DNA of 64,000 nt from Puccinia triticina (taxonomy: Eukaryota > Basidiomycota > Pucciniomycetes > Pucciniales > Pucciniaceae): assembly GCF_026914185.1 (NCBI RefSeq), contig NC_070560.1:2409501-2473500 (forward strand). Reading direction: 5' to 3'. Below, in pieces: positions 33,526 through 45,829 of the stretch. The position numbers and the translations under genes are program-made. Numbering within the stretch: position 1 is the first letter of the stretch; the number at the start of each line of letters is the position of its first letter. The notes beneath the pieces are model-generated. The model saw only the letters and a program-made list of their open reading frames with translations. It was not told the origin of the DNA and ran no database searches.

Positions 33526-34928
33526 ATGCCTGCTCTCACCGCCTACGCCCACGCCCCAGCCCACGGAGCTGGATGGCCATCGATGAACAGCAGCAACAAG
33601 CCATCGCTGGTCCCCCGGACCGGCTCCTCATGCTCGCAATCGGCACTTGCCCCGGGTGCGTCTCCGCCGATCACCGCCCGGCCTAGATCCACCAAGTCTC
33701 GCTTCGAGCGCCTCACCAAGCCGCTCTCCTCCCCAGCATCGCGTCTCAGGAAAAGCAAATCTACCAACAGCCAGCTCCACCAGCAACAGCAACAGCCTGT
33801 CCTCCTCGTCACTCCCTCCCCACCCAATGCTGTCAGGGGCATCCTAACCAAACACTCATCCCTGCTCAACTTATCCTCTCGCATCTCCACCGCAGTCCTC
33901 GAAAGAAACCCTGCTCGTATGTCTTCTTCCTGGCGATTGACCAGCTCACCCATTCTTCCAAGAACTGACTCGTACCCCTTCCTCTCGCAGTAGCCCTGGT
34001 CATCGGACAGCCCTCAGCACCACCGCCGACGAGCGCCCAGCCAGTCACCAAGAAGGTGCGCTTCTCGGGCAATCTAGGAGACGGCGGCGCGCGAGCTCAG
34101 GAGCGGATGGGCTCGTCGTCGTCGGCGCCGTCTGGATGCGGGTGTGCAAGGCATTGTCGGGGCCAGACGCCGACGGAGGGAGCGGAGGCCTGCCGACAAC
34201 TAGAGCCGGTGATCGAGACGATATTCCTGACCTACTCGCGCTCGGCGTACGACCGCTCGCCGATCGCTGTGGACCGGGTGTTCAACAAGTCTCTCGCGCT
34301 GCCTCCGCGGACGGAGGAAGACAGCGACTGCGGTAGCGGCCGGTGGCTGGCCGACCTGCTTCCCGTCTCCGCCGCCTCCCCACACACCCTGCTCCTCCCC
34401 GCAGGACCCGTCGAGCGGGGCTTCCCATCCGAGCTCGGATCCGACCAGCATCTGGAGGCCAAGATCCTGCTGCCCCTTGCCACGCTCGAAGACCCGGCGT
34501 CTGCAGACCCGCTGGATGCGCACCACATCTACGTGGCCACCGAGTCGCCCGAGGCCGTCGACTGGCCCTCGCGCCCGGAGATCTTCGGCCATTCCTGGTT
34601 CTCATCCGAGGACGCCCGCAGCGAGTCCACCGCCTCCTCCTCGAGCTCCCAGGAGCCCAACACCCCCGCCATCGCCGCGCTCTTCCCCCACGCCCCGCTC
34701 AACGCCCTCCTTGCGCCCATACCTGTCTCCGTGGCTCCCTCCGACCAGGCTTGTAGCCTCTCCGTCGAAAACCTCGCCCACCATGCTTTCGAAAACCTCA
34801 GCCTTAACGGCTCCGACCTCCCCTTCCCCCCAGCTTGTGTGTCGCTCGATGCCGACCCCCTGTGTGGTTTCGGCAATTGGACTAGGGGTCAAGTCTTCGA
34901 CTCTTGCGACGCTTTGGATGGCTTTTGA
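33526..34928 (+). CDS. Hypothetical protein with PP1-docking motif
   Basis: The model is join(33526..33916,33991..34928), 442 residues. The 74-nt intron (GTATGT, CTGAC branch, CTCGCAG) joins in phase 1. Exon 1 is Ser/Pro/Gln-rich with a basic stretch. Residues 151-156 read KKVRFS, a match to the RVxF motif that docks on protein phosphatase 1. Near residues 203-225 is a hydrophobic-aromatic block, PVIETIFLTYSRSAYDRSPI, that looks like the conserved core. The rest is acidic and Ser-rich. It may be a PP1-regulating protein; this is inferred from the motif only. I do not recognise the full family. GC content is higher than in the surroundings, as for the other host genes here. Confidence 0.75.
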
Positions 34929-36273
34929 ATCCCATCCCCTCTCTTGTCTAAGCTTTTTTCCTTGTCTTATCGTTGTTCTCCTTCTTCCGTTCCTCTCCCC
35001 TTCTCTTCTCTCTGCGTGTGTGTGTGTGTTTGTGCTTTTTTGTTTCGTTTCAGTGTCCACTTATTCATGTTGTATATGCTAGAATCCTTCTTTTTTCTGT
35101 CTGACTTTTTCTTTGTAAACCCGCTCCCGGTCCCCCACAGTCAGCTCCACACATTCCTTCCCACCCCACCACCCAAAACTCCCCCCTTGTCTTCCATCAC
35201 CACAAGCTGAAGCTGATGATCGACCCCGAAAAACGAAGAAACCTAGCGCTTCTTTGCTCAACTCTTGGCGGAACCTTTTCTCCCTCTCCACCCCTCTTGT
35301 CTTTTTTTTCCCGCTCGACACATTGGCAATATATACAATACATAGAAAATCAAATAATTTCGAGCAAGTCTTGCGATGGCTGTTATTGTCTGCCTTGTTT
35401 TTGACTTCTGGTCTTTTCGGACGTGGCGGGGTTGGCGCTGAGGTCTCTCCCCTCTATCCATGTCTTGACTACTCACCCGCCCTGAATTATTTAGGTTGAT
35501 GCGTCCAGCTCCCCCCTCTTTCCCTTATGAAGAGTATATAGGTTTTTTACATGTTCCGGGCTGGTTAGTGCATTCAATAACCCATTATTTGTGGGACTTG
35601 AGGCACTGCCTAGATTTTGGGCAGGGCGTTGTTGTATGTACTTTCCAATCCCATGATGGTTGGTAGTTACGACTTGAGCTGTACTCATTCGGCGAGGATG
35701 ATGCTGCCTCGGCGAGTGGGTGCCCTGCAGCGGGGGTGAACACACCTCTAATGATGAGGTGCAAGAATACCCTGGGTCCTGTATGCTTGACTTCCTTCAG
35801 TCATCTTAACCTTGACTGCAAATGCCGGAGTCTTTCCATGTTCTTGTTTTCCTTCAGGAGGGAGCCCTGGGCACGAAGGCATAACGCAGTCGAGCTACAT
35901 ACATTTAGAGAGCGAATACCTCAGTCAGTACCTCAGGTAAGGGTGGGTGCTGATATCAATACTCAGCGGGACTCGACTTGGCTGGTGGTCCAACACGCTC
36001 AGTCACTCAGTCATTCCCTCATTTGCCCAACTGGAGAGCATAAAGGCGCCAGCTTCTGGCCAGGAAAAGTAAACTCATTCCTCCCAACCTGCCAGACTGC
36101 ACTCCACAGAGCTCCTCGGCACCTTTCAAGACTTTCAGCTTTCTTCATCACTTGGCCGGCTCCGACTCGTATATAACCCCTTTTCCTATATACTATTAGC
36201 TATTAAAAAAACCTTCAGCTTCTTTAATTGATTCTATAATATCCACTCATCATCGCAGGTCGAAAAAACGAAC
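34929..36273. other. Intergenic region
   Basis: 3' UTR-like pyrimidine-rich sequence (to about 35,250), then the upstream region of the next gene. No gene is seen. Confidence 0.45.
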
Positions 36274-36995
36274 ATGTCAACAACACGAGACTCAACGCCA
36301 TGTCCATCTCCCCGACCGAACGACTACCGTGATAGGAAGGGAAAGGGGCGAGCCATTCCATCCCCCTCGTTTCCTTCTCATGAAACTGAAAGAAGTGAGA
36401 TCATCAAGCTGTTAGAAAGCCGCTTGAACGAATCCCATCAGTTGCTCGCCAAGCTCAAACGTCTCAGTCGCCAGCAACAGCCTCAAGCTCCGCGCAACAC
36501 CAAAAAATTTAAAAATATTTTCTTTTCGCCGGCTCTCGGAAACCAACCCAAGATTTGGGCGTCCTCGTCAAGCTCTTCTCACAAGAGACATTGTAAATTG
36601 AATAATAGCAAGATGGTATGCTTCCAAACCCGCTCGTTTGTATTCCACACAAGAAAATCCTCCCTGATTTCTGTGACTCCCGCGTCCACCACCGACAACA
36701 ACAGCAACATTTTCAAGAGCGGAAGAGCCAAGGGGCAAGGCCGAGAGGCATGAGCATCTTTGGGAGCCCGAGCCAAGCGAACCCGGCGGCAGCGGACGGA
36801 CCAGAGCCCGAGACAGAGGGGACCAACAGTTGCATTGGCGACCCAACCGACGTTTTGTCCACCTCCGCCACCATCGACACCGTCCAGCAATCCGACGAAG
36901 AGCAGGCTCGCATCCTCAGGGAGTCTTTGCTTCTCCCTAGGATTCCTGAGCTTGATGAGGCCATCAACTCGTGGAGGAGCCGGGTCGAAAACTAG
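36274..36995 (+). CDS. Hypothetical protein with short coiled coil
   Basis: The model is join(36274..36615,36705..36995), 210 residues. The 89-nt intron (GTATGC...CAACAG, GTGAC branch) joins in phase 0 and switches to the frame that ends at 36995. Residues about 38-66 (SEIIKLLESRLNESHQLLAK) form a likely coiled coil. A Ser-rich part follows, and the C-terminus has a helical block EEQARILRESLLLPRIPELD. There is no signal peptide or membrane span. Family not recognised. Confidence 0.6.
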
Positions 36996-37968
36996 CGGCT
37001 TCCTCGCGTGGATCGTTTCCTGCTCAGATATCATTTCTTCACTTTTCATTTCTTCCTGTATGCGGGAATCACCTGTTGGAGGAATTGTATCTAGCGCCTG
37101 ACTCTCATCGATCCTTCTTTTCTTGTGAATAGACTATGATTCTATCTCACTTATCCATTTCCTCCTAGTTCATTTTAATACATCCCCCTACCCTAAAATC
37201 CCGTTATCCTGTATCAAAGCTGTTCATTTCTTGTGCTGGTCATACGGTTTACATCACTTATTATTTTCTCCTGATTGAGGCGACCAACTCTTGAAGGAGT
37301 CTAAATGAGCGTCTCACTTTCATTGACCGGTGTTTTTTTCATCAGATAATATAATAGTTCAATGTAATCCGAGTTTGTGGAAAGGCTCCGGCCACATTGC
37401 GGGCTGGACCGCTCTGGCTCGACCTCGAAAGCTGGTGCCAGCCTCCTTGAAAGTCCAATGCAATCCGAGCATGCGGAGAGGCTCCGGCCTCGTCGCCGGT
37501 TGGACCGCTCTGGCTCGACCTCGAAAGCTGATGCCAGCCTTCTCTGCCCTTGAGGGGTAAGATCGTGTTCAAGACCATCCAGCGCCGCTAATTCTACAAG
37601 CGCTTGAGGGAGAGAGCCAGAAAAAACCGGCCCTCGGATAACACTGAGCTTTCAATTGGTGAGGACGACAGCCCACTGCCTTCGGCCTGGCCGTTTGGCA
37701 GCCAAGGATGTCCCAGATGTGCTTTATCTAGCACCCTTTCTTTTCCTTTCCATCTCCTCCATCCCCAATTATCGGCATCTTTCCACAGGATTTCGCGTCT
37801 CACCCTGGGGGTATAAAGCGCCTGTCCTATAAAATATTTTCTCCAAGCACTCAGCCCTAGAGGCCTATCGGTTCGACATTCACTCCTTCTTGCTCACCTC
37901 CGAACTTGTTAATCGCAGAAGACGCACTGCACTATCTCTAAACATTCACCATCAGTCAATCCTCCCTC
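36996..37968. other. Intergenic region with a tandem duplication
   Basis: Apart from the 96-bp duplication listed next, this is AT-rich spacer and the upstream region of the 37969 gene. No gene is seen. Confidence 0.4.
37357..37548. repeat. 96-bp tandem duplication
   Basis: Copies 37357-37452 and 37453-37548 begin GTTCAATGTAATCCGAG and GTCCAATGCAATCCGAG and share GGACCGCTCTGGCTCGACC. They differ at roughly one base in eight, mostly at C/T positions. Both are open in one frame, but no gene can be built around them. Confidence 0.8.
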
Positions 37969-39461
37969 ATGGAAAAAAACTCTCAACCACAGGCGGCTGG
38001 CCATCGGCGTCATCATCCTTTAATCCGCTCGGCCCGTCATCACGCATCAAGGCAGATCATGTCTCGTCCGGATCTTCCAGCAAGTCTGATTGACACCAGT
38101 CACGCTGCTCCATTTCTCGCTCGGCCTGCAACGACTCTAGTCCCAGCCGGAGAAATCCACCTGGTCCCTGCGCCGGCGGCACCCGCCCCCTTACCCGTCA
38201 ACCCGCCAACGAGCACTATATCTGTATCACCCCATCTCGTAACGCCTACTCCGGTAGTCCGGATCGCCAGTGTGGCACCCACAGCGACTTCGGCCCTTCC
38301 TTCCAAGACAACCCTCCCCTCCCCTCCTTGTTCTGCAGGAGTATCATGTGCCTCGTTACCCGCGCAGTCCGCCGCTATAGCATCACCAACGGCTCAGCAG
38401 AGTCAAGGCCCACAACAATTCTTTGCCAGCTTGAGTTCTAGTCCTGGCGCCATCTTCTTCACCTGCTTAGCCGGAATCGCTATCATTGGAGTGATGCTCG
38501 CGATTCTCAGCTGCGCATTGAGAAGCTGGTGTAATCGAAGACGCCGGGGCAATGTTGATGAGGATACTTGGCGGTTCCTGGAGGTAAGACACCCATTCCA
38601 GCTTCTCACGTTTTCTCTCGCCAATAGCTGACCATGCTTGCTGCAACGTGTTCACAGGACCCTAAGGATTTCTCGGCTTCCACAAAGGACGAGGAAGATG
38701 ATCTTTCAGTCAAGAAATTACACTTCGGAACCGACTCTCAGTCCAGCCTGGCACATTTGCAACCCACACTATCAAAGAGCTATGCTGCTTCGCATCCGTT
38801 TACATCCCACATACAGCAACAAACTCGCCAGTCACCTACTCAATATCACTTTTCAGGCTTTCCGGCACAGTCAGCACCGACCGTGAATGGTTTAATCGAC
38901 GAACACACCATCAATGGTTATGTTGTCGAGCCTAGCGTCTGCGGGGTTGCTCCTCCTGCTCCGTTCTCACCGAAATACAATGGAATCATGATGGCTCCCT
39001 GTGGCCCTCCCCAGGAAACATTTGAAAGCCATCAGACTGGTTGTACCATACCTGAGTTAGTTTTTCGGAAAACATCGCTTGGGGGGAATTTTTATAATCG
39101 AGCCACGATGTACGCCTCGCCGACCCAAGCCCCGGTGACAATACTTACGCGCCCAGCCTCGGTCATCACACGCACTAGCACCACCAACTCTAATCAACAA
39201 AAGAAACTTCATTCATTGACACGGGAGGCCAGTCTTGCGTGTTCAGAGCAGTCCACCACCGTTGAAGAGCTCCGGGAACGAGTTACAGCACATCAAACTG
39301 ATCTTCGGGCCACCCTCAGAGGCGCTATTCAGAAGGACAAGAAGGCTGATGAGGATTTGCTGGAGTCGTTGATACTTCTGTGGCACGATAAGAATACGGA
39401 AGCCCAAAGGGACTCAATTCGTCTTCAAACTCCGGAGCTCCCCCCAAAAGATCACCTTTAG
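37969..39461 (+). CDS. Single-pass membrane protein, Pro/Ser/Thr-rich
   Basis: The model is join(37969..38583,38658..39461), 472 residues. The 74-nt intron (GTAAGA...TTCACAG) joins in phase 0. Residues about 50-150 are rich in Pro, Ser, Thr and Ala, as in O-mannosylated fungal wall sensors. One membrane segment lies at about residues 160-183 (GAIFFTCLAGIAIIGVMLAI), followed by RSWCNRRRR, which places the long C-terminal part in the cytoplasm. That part is polar and ends with a helical region (STTVEELRERVTAHQTDLRA). No classical signal peptide follows the ATG, so an upstream exon or a type III topology is possible. The layout resembles Mid2/Wsc-like stress sensors, but no family motif confirms this. 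Confidence 0.7.
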
Positions 39462-41593
39462 CGATGGACACAGAACAAATTGAAGACCAGGCACGCGACT
39501 TGGTCAGAACATGAACCTACTTCCATGGATATTTTCTGATACTGCGCGAGCGCGCTAGTGTCGAACATCAAGAGAGACCCCAGGACAGCTACTCACAATC
39601 TTCTCAAAAACTAGCTACTTCACTCGACAGATGCGCAACTTGCAAAGAGTCCTCAAACCGATTCTCTGGTGCAAAGCCATTGGGATATCCGTTTTCATTC
39701 GGTCTTTTCCCACCCCTGAAGACCAAGTCAAACCAACCATCAACTACTGCTTTATATCACAGAAGAATCCAATCAATCTTCAAAACAAAAAGCAATTCAT
39801 TATCTAAATCGTATTTTTGTTTTCGTCCTAATATATCATTTATGCTCAGGAAGCAGTTTAATCATGTACTTCAGTTCTTTTGTAGTGTCGGCCCTTAGAG
39901 TTGCCTAAAGATAGCCTAAGTGACTGCGCTCAAAAACCCATCAACAATCATTGTATTTCTGTGCACAGCACTTCCTCTTTGTAACCTTACCCCTACTAAA
40001 ACATAATAGGAAATTCCTTAACTATATTTCCACTTGCACACTAGAACAATCAAATAAGAAAGATGAACCACAGGCAAAGATTTCAGTTCTCATCAATGGT
40101 TGCAATAATCCCTCCGCGTTTCCGTCAGTCCGCCCCGGAGGATCTACACGGTGATAGTTGGATCATCAACTGTGTGCTCACCCGGCGTGCTTCTGTGCAT
40201 GGATTATATGTCGGCTGTTTGGATCCTCGAAGCAGAACATGCGGAGTTTTGGGGCATCTCGTGCTTATTCAGCTGTGTCAACTCTATCTCTGTGGATGTA
40301 AATATCCGGCGACACACCGTTCAGCACCGGTCCCTGCGGGCGGGGCATCGCGCATATGAACAAAGATGTCCATTCGAAGACGAAGCCCGTGACCGTTGCT
40401 GCATGGTGACGTTGGTGAACAGAAGAGAGCTCTTGGCATTCGACAATTGTTGTATCTTCCCTTGCGCATGAGATGCACCGTATGTATCCTGCATATTCTG
40501 TGGGGCTGAGCTGAATGGCCTGGTTATGTCATTGTTCGGGTATTTTGGCTGGGCTGCCAAGACCGGGGGGGAGTGGAGGAGGGGCAGCCCACGATCGAAA
40601 GTCCAGGCTGCTTCTCTTCCAGCTGCCCACATCTTCAGCCCATCCCTTTCCCCGTGAATACCCTGGCCAGTCTCACTGTATCCGCGGTCTGTTGCATGTG
40701 GACTGGCGCAACTTTCTGGAAGAGCTATGTGAGTGCCAGCTATCGTTATCTGCATACAACTGCTTATCGGACGCCTTTCTGACCATTCGCTCTCAGACCG
40801 CCCCAGAGTCAGACGTGGCAGTGAGTGCCTTCTTAATGGTCGTCGGACTCGGTATCCGTCGGTAGCCTGACGTAACTTGCAAGCGAGCCCCCCATCCGAT
40901 CGAGCTGGTATGTACCCCACTGACTTCACCCTGAAGGCCAGAGCGATGCGTCTGAGCTGACACCAACCATCTGGGCCCTTATCGACTGTCGCAGCGACCC
41001 CCCCGGATTGAACCTCCTTGGCGTCGGACCGGATGAGTTCGAAAGCGAATGTGTGAGTTTTGTATAAATTCATCATCAGCAGCATCATCACTGTCCCTCG
41101 CATGGGCAATTCTGCTTGGGTCTCTTTGCCAAGTCTTACGACAGACTGATGACTGGGCCTGCCATGGCTGTCACCACCGAGTGGTGCATATATATGTACT
41201 GATCCTTGCACTGGTCTGAGCGCAGATGGTTACCGTCGCCAACAGGAACACCGAGTACCTTCTGTGTATGTATGCACCCTTCCATCATTCCTATCTCAAT
41301 ACATACTTACATGCCCCAGCTCACTCTACACTGACCGATCTTTTCGGAATACATAGAAACCTCTCCGTTTGCGGAACAAACAAAGGGAAGAAGCAGAAGA
41401 AGAAAAAAAACCCTACACACACTGACAACGCCTACCATCAGACATCACCTTGAGGAAGTACCCCCTGTCTCCCACATACCGACAGCAAATGCCCTCCAGT
41501 CTTCAAACTGAAAGCGTCTACTACACATAAGCTTTTTTCGAAAAATCCTGAAATAATTCAAAGAAACAGAACTGCCTGCCCTCATCATCCAAT
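39462..41593. other. Intergenic region
   Basis: No supported gene. It contains an open frame of 296 codons on the minus strand without ATG (40321-41211; see the rejected list). The last 150 bases are A-rich leader of the 41594 gene. Confidence 0.4.
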
Positions 41594-44041
41594 ATGGCAA
41601 CCATCACAGACCCGCCAAGACAGAAGCCAGATCTTCTTTTCAACCCAGAAGACAGCAATACCTCAACCCACCTGCTCTCCAACACCCGACCACTTCCCAA
41701 GAAACTCCCCAGCGAACGAACTCTAACACCCGCAAGAACCCCGCAACTGGTCTCACTTCGACAAGCTTACAGCAGTCCCTGGGGGATGAACATCCCTCCG
41801 CACCGCCAAGCTGCGCTCCAATCCGATTCACCCTCTTCATCGCCCCCATCCTCCTCCTCGCCATCTTCATCATTCTCGTCCGCCTTCAAGCTCAGCCACT
41901 TCAAATCACTCTCCCGTCTGTCCATATTCAACCTAGCCAATCCGCCTAATCAAGAAGACCCAGAGGACTGCCACGGGAGAGCTGGGCCAGAGCTCATTCA
42001 AATTCCCAATCGCTCTCTCCCCCCCTCTGCGATTGGCGCCAATCATCATAAAGACTCTTCCAGTCTGCGCACCATCAAGCCCAAGACCGACAATCTCAAG
42101 ACCCTCCTCATGGTCAATATCCCCCCCAAGTCGTCCCGCGATTCCCCTGTCCCCCCGAACCATCACCCTCTCGACCTCAACTTCAAGTACCCGACCTCTC
42201 CCAGCCCAGCCAGATCGATTACCACGCCCTCCAGTGCTCACATGACCTCACTTGTCAATCCTCCACCCTCAACCCAATCAATCATACCACCAGAGCTGCT
42301 CCCCGCGCTTCACAGAGCCCACTCTTCACCCAGACCGATCTGCTCGCCCCTCTCGTTGGCCGGCTCGCCCCAATTCGGCTCAGAACCCTCCTCATCGCCC
42401 CTGTCGAGCGGAAGCCATCCTCCCCAAGCTCACGACAAGTCGCCCACCCCGCCCTCGTCCCCGCACACCCACAGCTCGTCGCCCTCGAACTGCCAGACCT
42501 GTCGCTTCCCCCTCTCCCGCGCCTCCTCGCAGTCCTCATTTCTCCTCGGCCTCTCCTACCGCTCTCCGCTCTTCGATGATTTCGATGAGGAAGGGGGAGG
42601 CGGCTTGACGCAAGAGGCCTCCCTGTTCGATGACGAGCGGCCCCAAGTGAGCCGCCAGCCGAGCATCTGCTCCTCCAGTCCGGACTCCTCCTCCCACCAC
42701 CCGCTCAGCACCTGGTGGTCCGACCTCCCTCCCCACCGACGCGCTCACATCATCGAGGCCGAGTCCTGGCCCATCTTCACCCCCAGCGCCCCCCTGCCCA
42801 TCCTCGGCAGTCCTCTCCTCAGCGGCCACTGCGCCTGCTCATCCCTCCCCTCATGCGAGCTTCCATCCTCCGACGACACCGCCCGGGAGCCACCCAAAGA
42901 CAGCTCGAGCACATCCCTCGGCTCCCGTCCGTCCTTCCCGACAAACCTCAACCTCCTGATACCTACACCGCTCGACCAGGACGAAACCGACCCCCTGCTG
43001 TCCGCCCATCCGGCCCCCGGCCCCATCTCCCCCACCACCACGGGCGAGCCCTCCGCTGGGAATGACTTAGACTGTGCCGCACAGCTGCCGACGCGCAAGA
43101 AGAAGCCCGTCCCGCGCTCCTCGGAGAGTCTGTTGACGAAGTCGCTCAGGAGACTGAGCCGGAAGCTGCCCAACATCCAGTGGGGAAACCTGAGTGTGCG
43201 CATGCACACTTCCGGCCAGATGGGCGGGCCCAAGCGCGCCGACGGAGAGGGGGCCGGCGAAGACGGTACGGCTGACGACGAGCAGGACAACGTGCTCCCG
43301 TCGGGCGTCGTCGATGAGGATCCCGCCGTCGAGCTCCTCGGCGACGACGAGAAAGCCCAGATCTCTAGACTCGTCAAGTCCTGGACTCTCGATAACATCC
43401 AGCCGCAAAACTCGCTCAACGGGAGCTTTATTGTGGACCCTGAGATGGAATGGTAAGCCTCCCCTTTTGCCCTCAGATGCCCCCGTTTTTCGCCTTGAGT
43501 TTTTTTAACGTTGTTTTGGGGTGATAGGTCGTCGATGATGGTCCAGCTAGAGACTTTCTCGCCCGACTCCAACAAGAAGCCGCACAAGTTGCGTACCCAG
43601 ACGGAGCGGCAGATCCCCCGCCGGACGCGGGCCGAGCAGCACTCACGGCGAAGCGGGAGCGGGGAGGGCGGCTCGACGGCTGCCGGCCGGGAGGGGGATG
43701 TTGATGAGCAGCGCAGTGGGGGAGGGCCGGCCGAGGGCAAGCCTGCGAAGCGCGCCCAGAGCCGCAAACGGCTCGCCCGCAACCAGCAGCACAAGCAGCG
43801 CGGATCCAGCAGCGCCACTAGCGAGCGCAAGCAGGCCCTCAAGTTCGCCCGCAGAGTCGTCTCCAACCCTCTCCATCTCCTCCAGCTCACCCTCGAGCTC
43901 GAGATGATGCGCAACGCTAAGATCAAGTCGCCCCTCAAACAACGCTCCATGAAGCTCGTCCTCACTAAGCTTAACCCCAACGCCGGCAACAACCACAACG
44001 AGTTCGAGTTCGTCGGCAGCCCGCTCCGCTTCGAGATCTGA
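41594..44041 (+). CDS. Large Ser/Pro-rich hypothetical protein
   Basis: The model is join(41594..43452,43528..44041), 790 residues. The 75-nt intron (GTAAGC...GTGATAG) splits a Trp codon in phase 2 and removes a TAA that would follow directly. The first 560 residues are low-complexity, Ser/Pro/His-rich. A basic segment, LTKSLRRLSRKLPNIQW, follows near 520. The C-terminal exon is very basic and ends in a compact, probably folded part (RKQALKFARRVVSNPLHLLQ to the end). This C-terminal block is where homology should be sought. The protein might bind nucleic acid or the cytoskeleton, but nothing in it proves that. Family not recognised. Confidence 0.7.
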
Positions 44042-45829
44042 GCCCCCCCTTCTCTCCGTATGTCGCATCCTTTTCCCTCTCTCGCCCATCTTTTTCCCGC
44101 GCTCTTGGTATATATATCGCATATTATATGTCTCTTTTATGTATGCATGATCGTGTGCCCGTGTATCATTACTGTCACCCCCCTTGCTTCGTTCGTCCGT
44201 CCTGCAGCCCTCGTTTCCTCCCCCGCCTCTCGTGAACCCCGCTCCCCTCTCCTCTCTTTCTACCTCGCATTTTCCATTCGTCAATTCTTTTGCAGCGTCT
44301 ACTTCCCATTTCTTACTCATATATTCAGTAATAGATACAAGAAAATTTGCTGCCCTCGTTACATCACCCCGTCCTGCCCCTTCTCTCCGCTCCTCTTCGC
44401 GTTCAATTCATCGTCTCTTTTTTGTTGTTGTTTGGGTACATGGTGGGTCGGTCCGGATCCAAAAGCCGTGTGGCCGCGCGCTCGCGCCGTCTTCCCGCGC
44501 ACCCCTCTCTTTCCAGCAGCTCTCCGCCTGGCCTCGAACACTCCAACAAACATCTTCTACCTCTTTGTGGGTCCTTTTTTCCACTTTTTTTGGGAGGGTC
44601 GCTGCGGACGCGGCCGGCCAGGAATGTGCTGCGCAGATCATGGGTTGGGGGGGAGGCTCCTGTGACGACGGGATCCTCGCCATCCGCATTCGGATAGAAA
44701 TGGACATGGGGGGGGGAGGGGCAGATGCAAGGCTGGGTCTCCTGCGACCGATCCAAAAGGGCGACTCCTCCCACTGGCCACAGCGCGTCAGCGATATCTG
44801 TGCGCTAGACCACACCTCAGATGGTCGGGGCTTGGTCGTACCACAATCCCCGAAGCCTGGGCGGTAAGAATCGCGAAAGTGGTGGCATCATCTCACCTCG
44901 TCAGCTTAATCCAAGCTTCGGACTAAGGCGGTGCCGTCTCCTCTGGCCGGCTGAGCCGCAGCCAAAAACCGTCATGGTTATGTGGCCCAACATAGCAGCC
45001 AGATACAACAGCCAGACTCATGTGGCCTAATAAATAGGTACTCTTATTCACCTTGTTCCACTTGAACTAAAGACTTTGGCAGCTATATCTGGTACCCGTC
45101 GTTGCCTTCCTCGGCTGTTTCATTCAGCTCTCATGTTGTCATTTGCCGTCTTGCAACAGCTTGCAACATTCTGCGGCGGATAAGATGTGCTTTGGGGATA
45201 GAGGGAAATGTATTGAATAGGAATGGATGTTGATTATGGGGTATGTGGTATGCTGAAGTAGGCTGAAGAAGGCGGCGGAAACAGTTTATCGGGAGCATAT
45301 TTTTAGTGTTCATGAAACATCCAGTCGAAGCGGAGCTTCTTCGGCCGGGGCTTACTTTGCATGTATTTCCCCTCAAGCTGCCGCAATGGCTTTTATTCCC
45401 GCTTGCTATCGATTGTGGTTAAATAGGTCATGTTGCACGGGCTGGGCCCAAGATGCCTTCCCCAGCTTCCCCACCACGCCGCTTTGAGTGCTGAAGCTTA
45501 CCAGGCAAGGCGACCCTCGTGATAAGGGGTTTCCCGTCCAATTCTGCAGGCTATACTCGCTGTTCAGCAGCTAGGACGTTCAAAGTGGCTCTATAGAGGA
45601 TTTCTCCACTCAAATCATGTGCAAAACTTGGTAGTTTCCATTTCATTTAGGAGGGTGCACAAATGCGCACCCCTGGTTGTTTACAATTAGATTATTCAAA
45701 GGGGATTTTAGGAAATGATGAACAATGAAAAGGGTTATCGCGAGCTGCGTTATTCACAACGTAGGCTGTGGACGCAACGAGCACCGCGAAAAACTGCATG
45801 GAAAAGTGTGACCAGGAATATTCACTTAT
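44042..45829. other. Intergenic region, convergent 3' flanks
   Basis: Between convergent genes. The first 600 bases are pyrimidine-rich with a TATATATATCGCATATTATATG tract near 44,110. The rest has no coding signal. Confidence 0.45.

Noticed and set aside
40321..41211. 296-codon open frame on the minus strand
   Set aside because: No ATG at its start, no family features and no splice logic; it overlaps other open frames on both strands in GC-balanced spacer. Probably chance.
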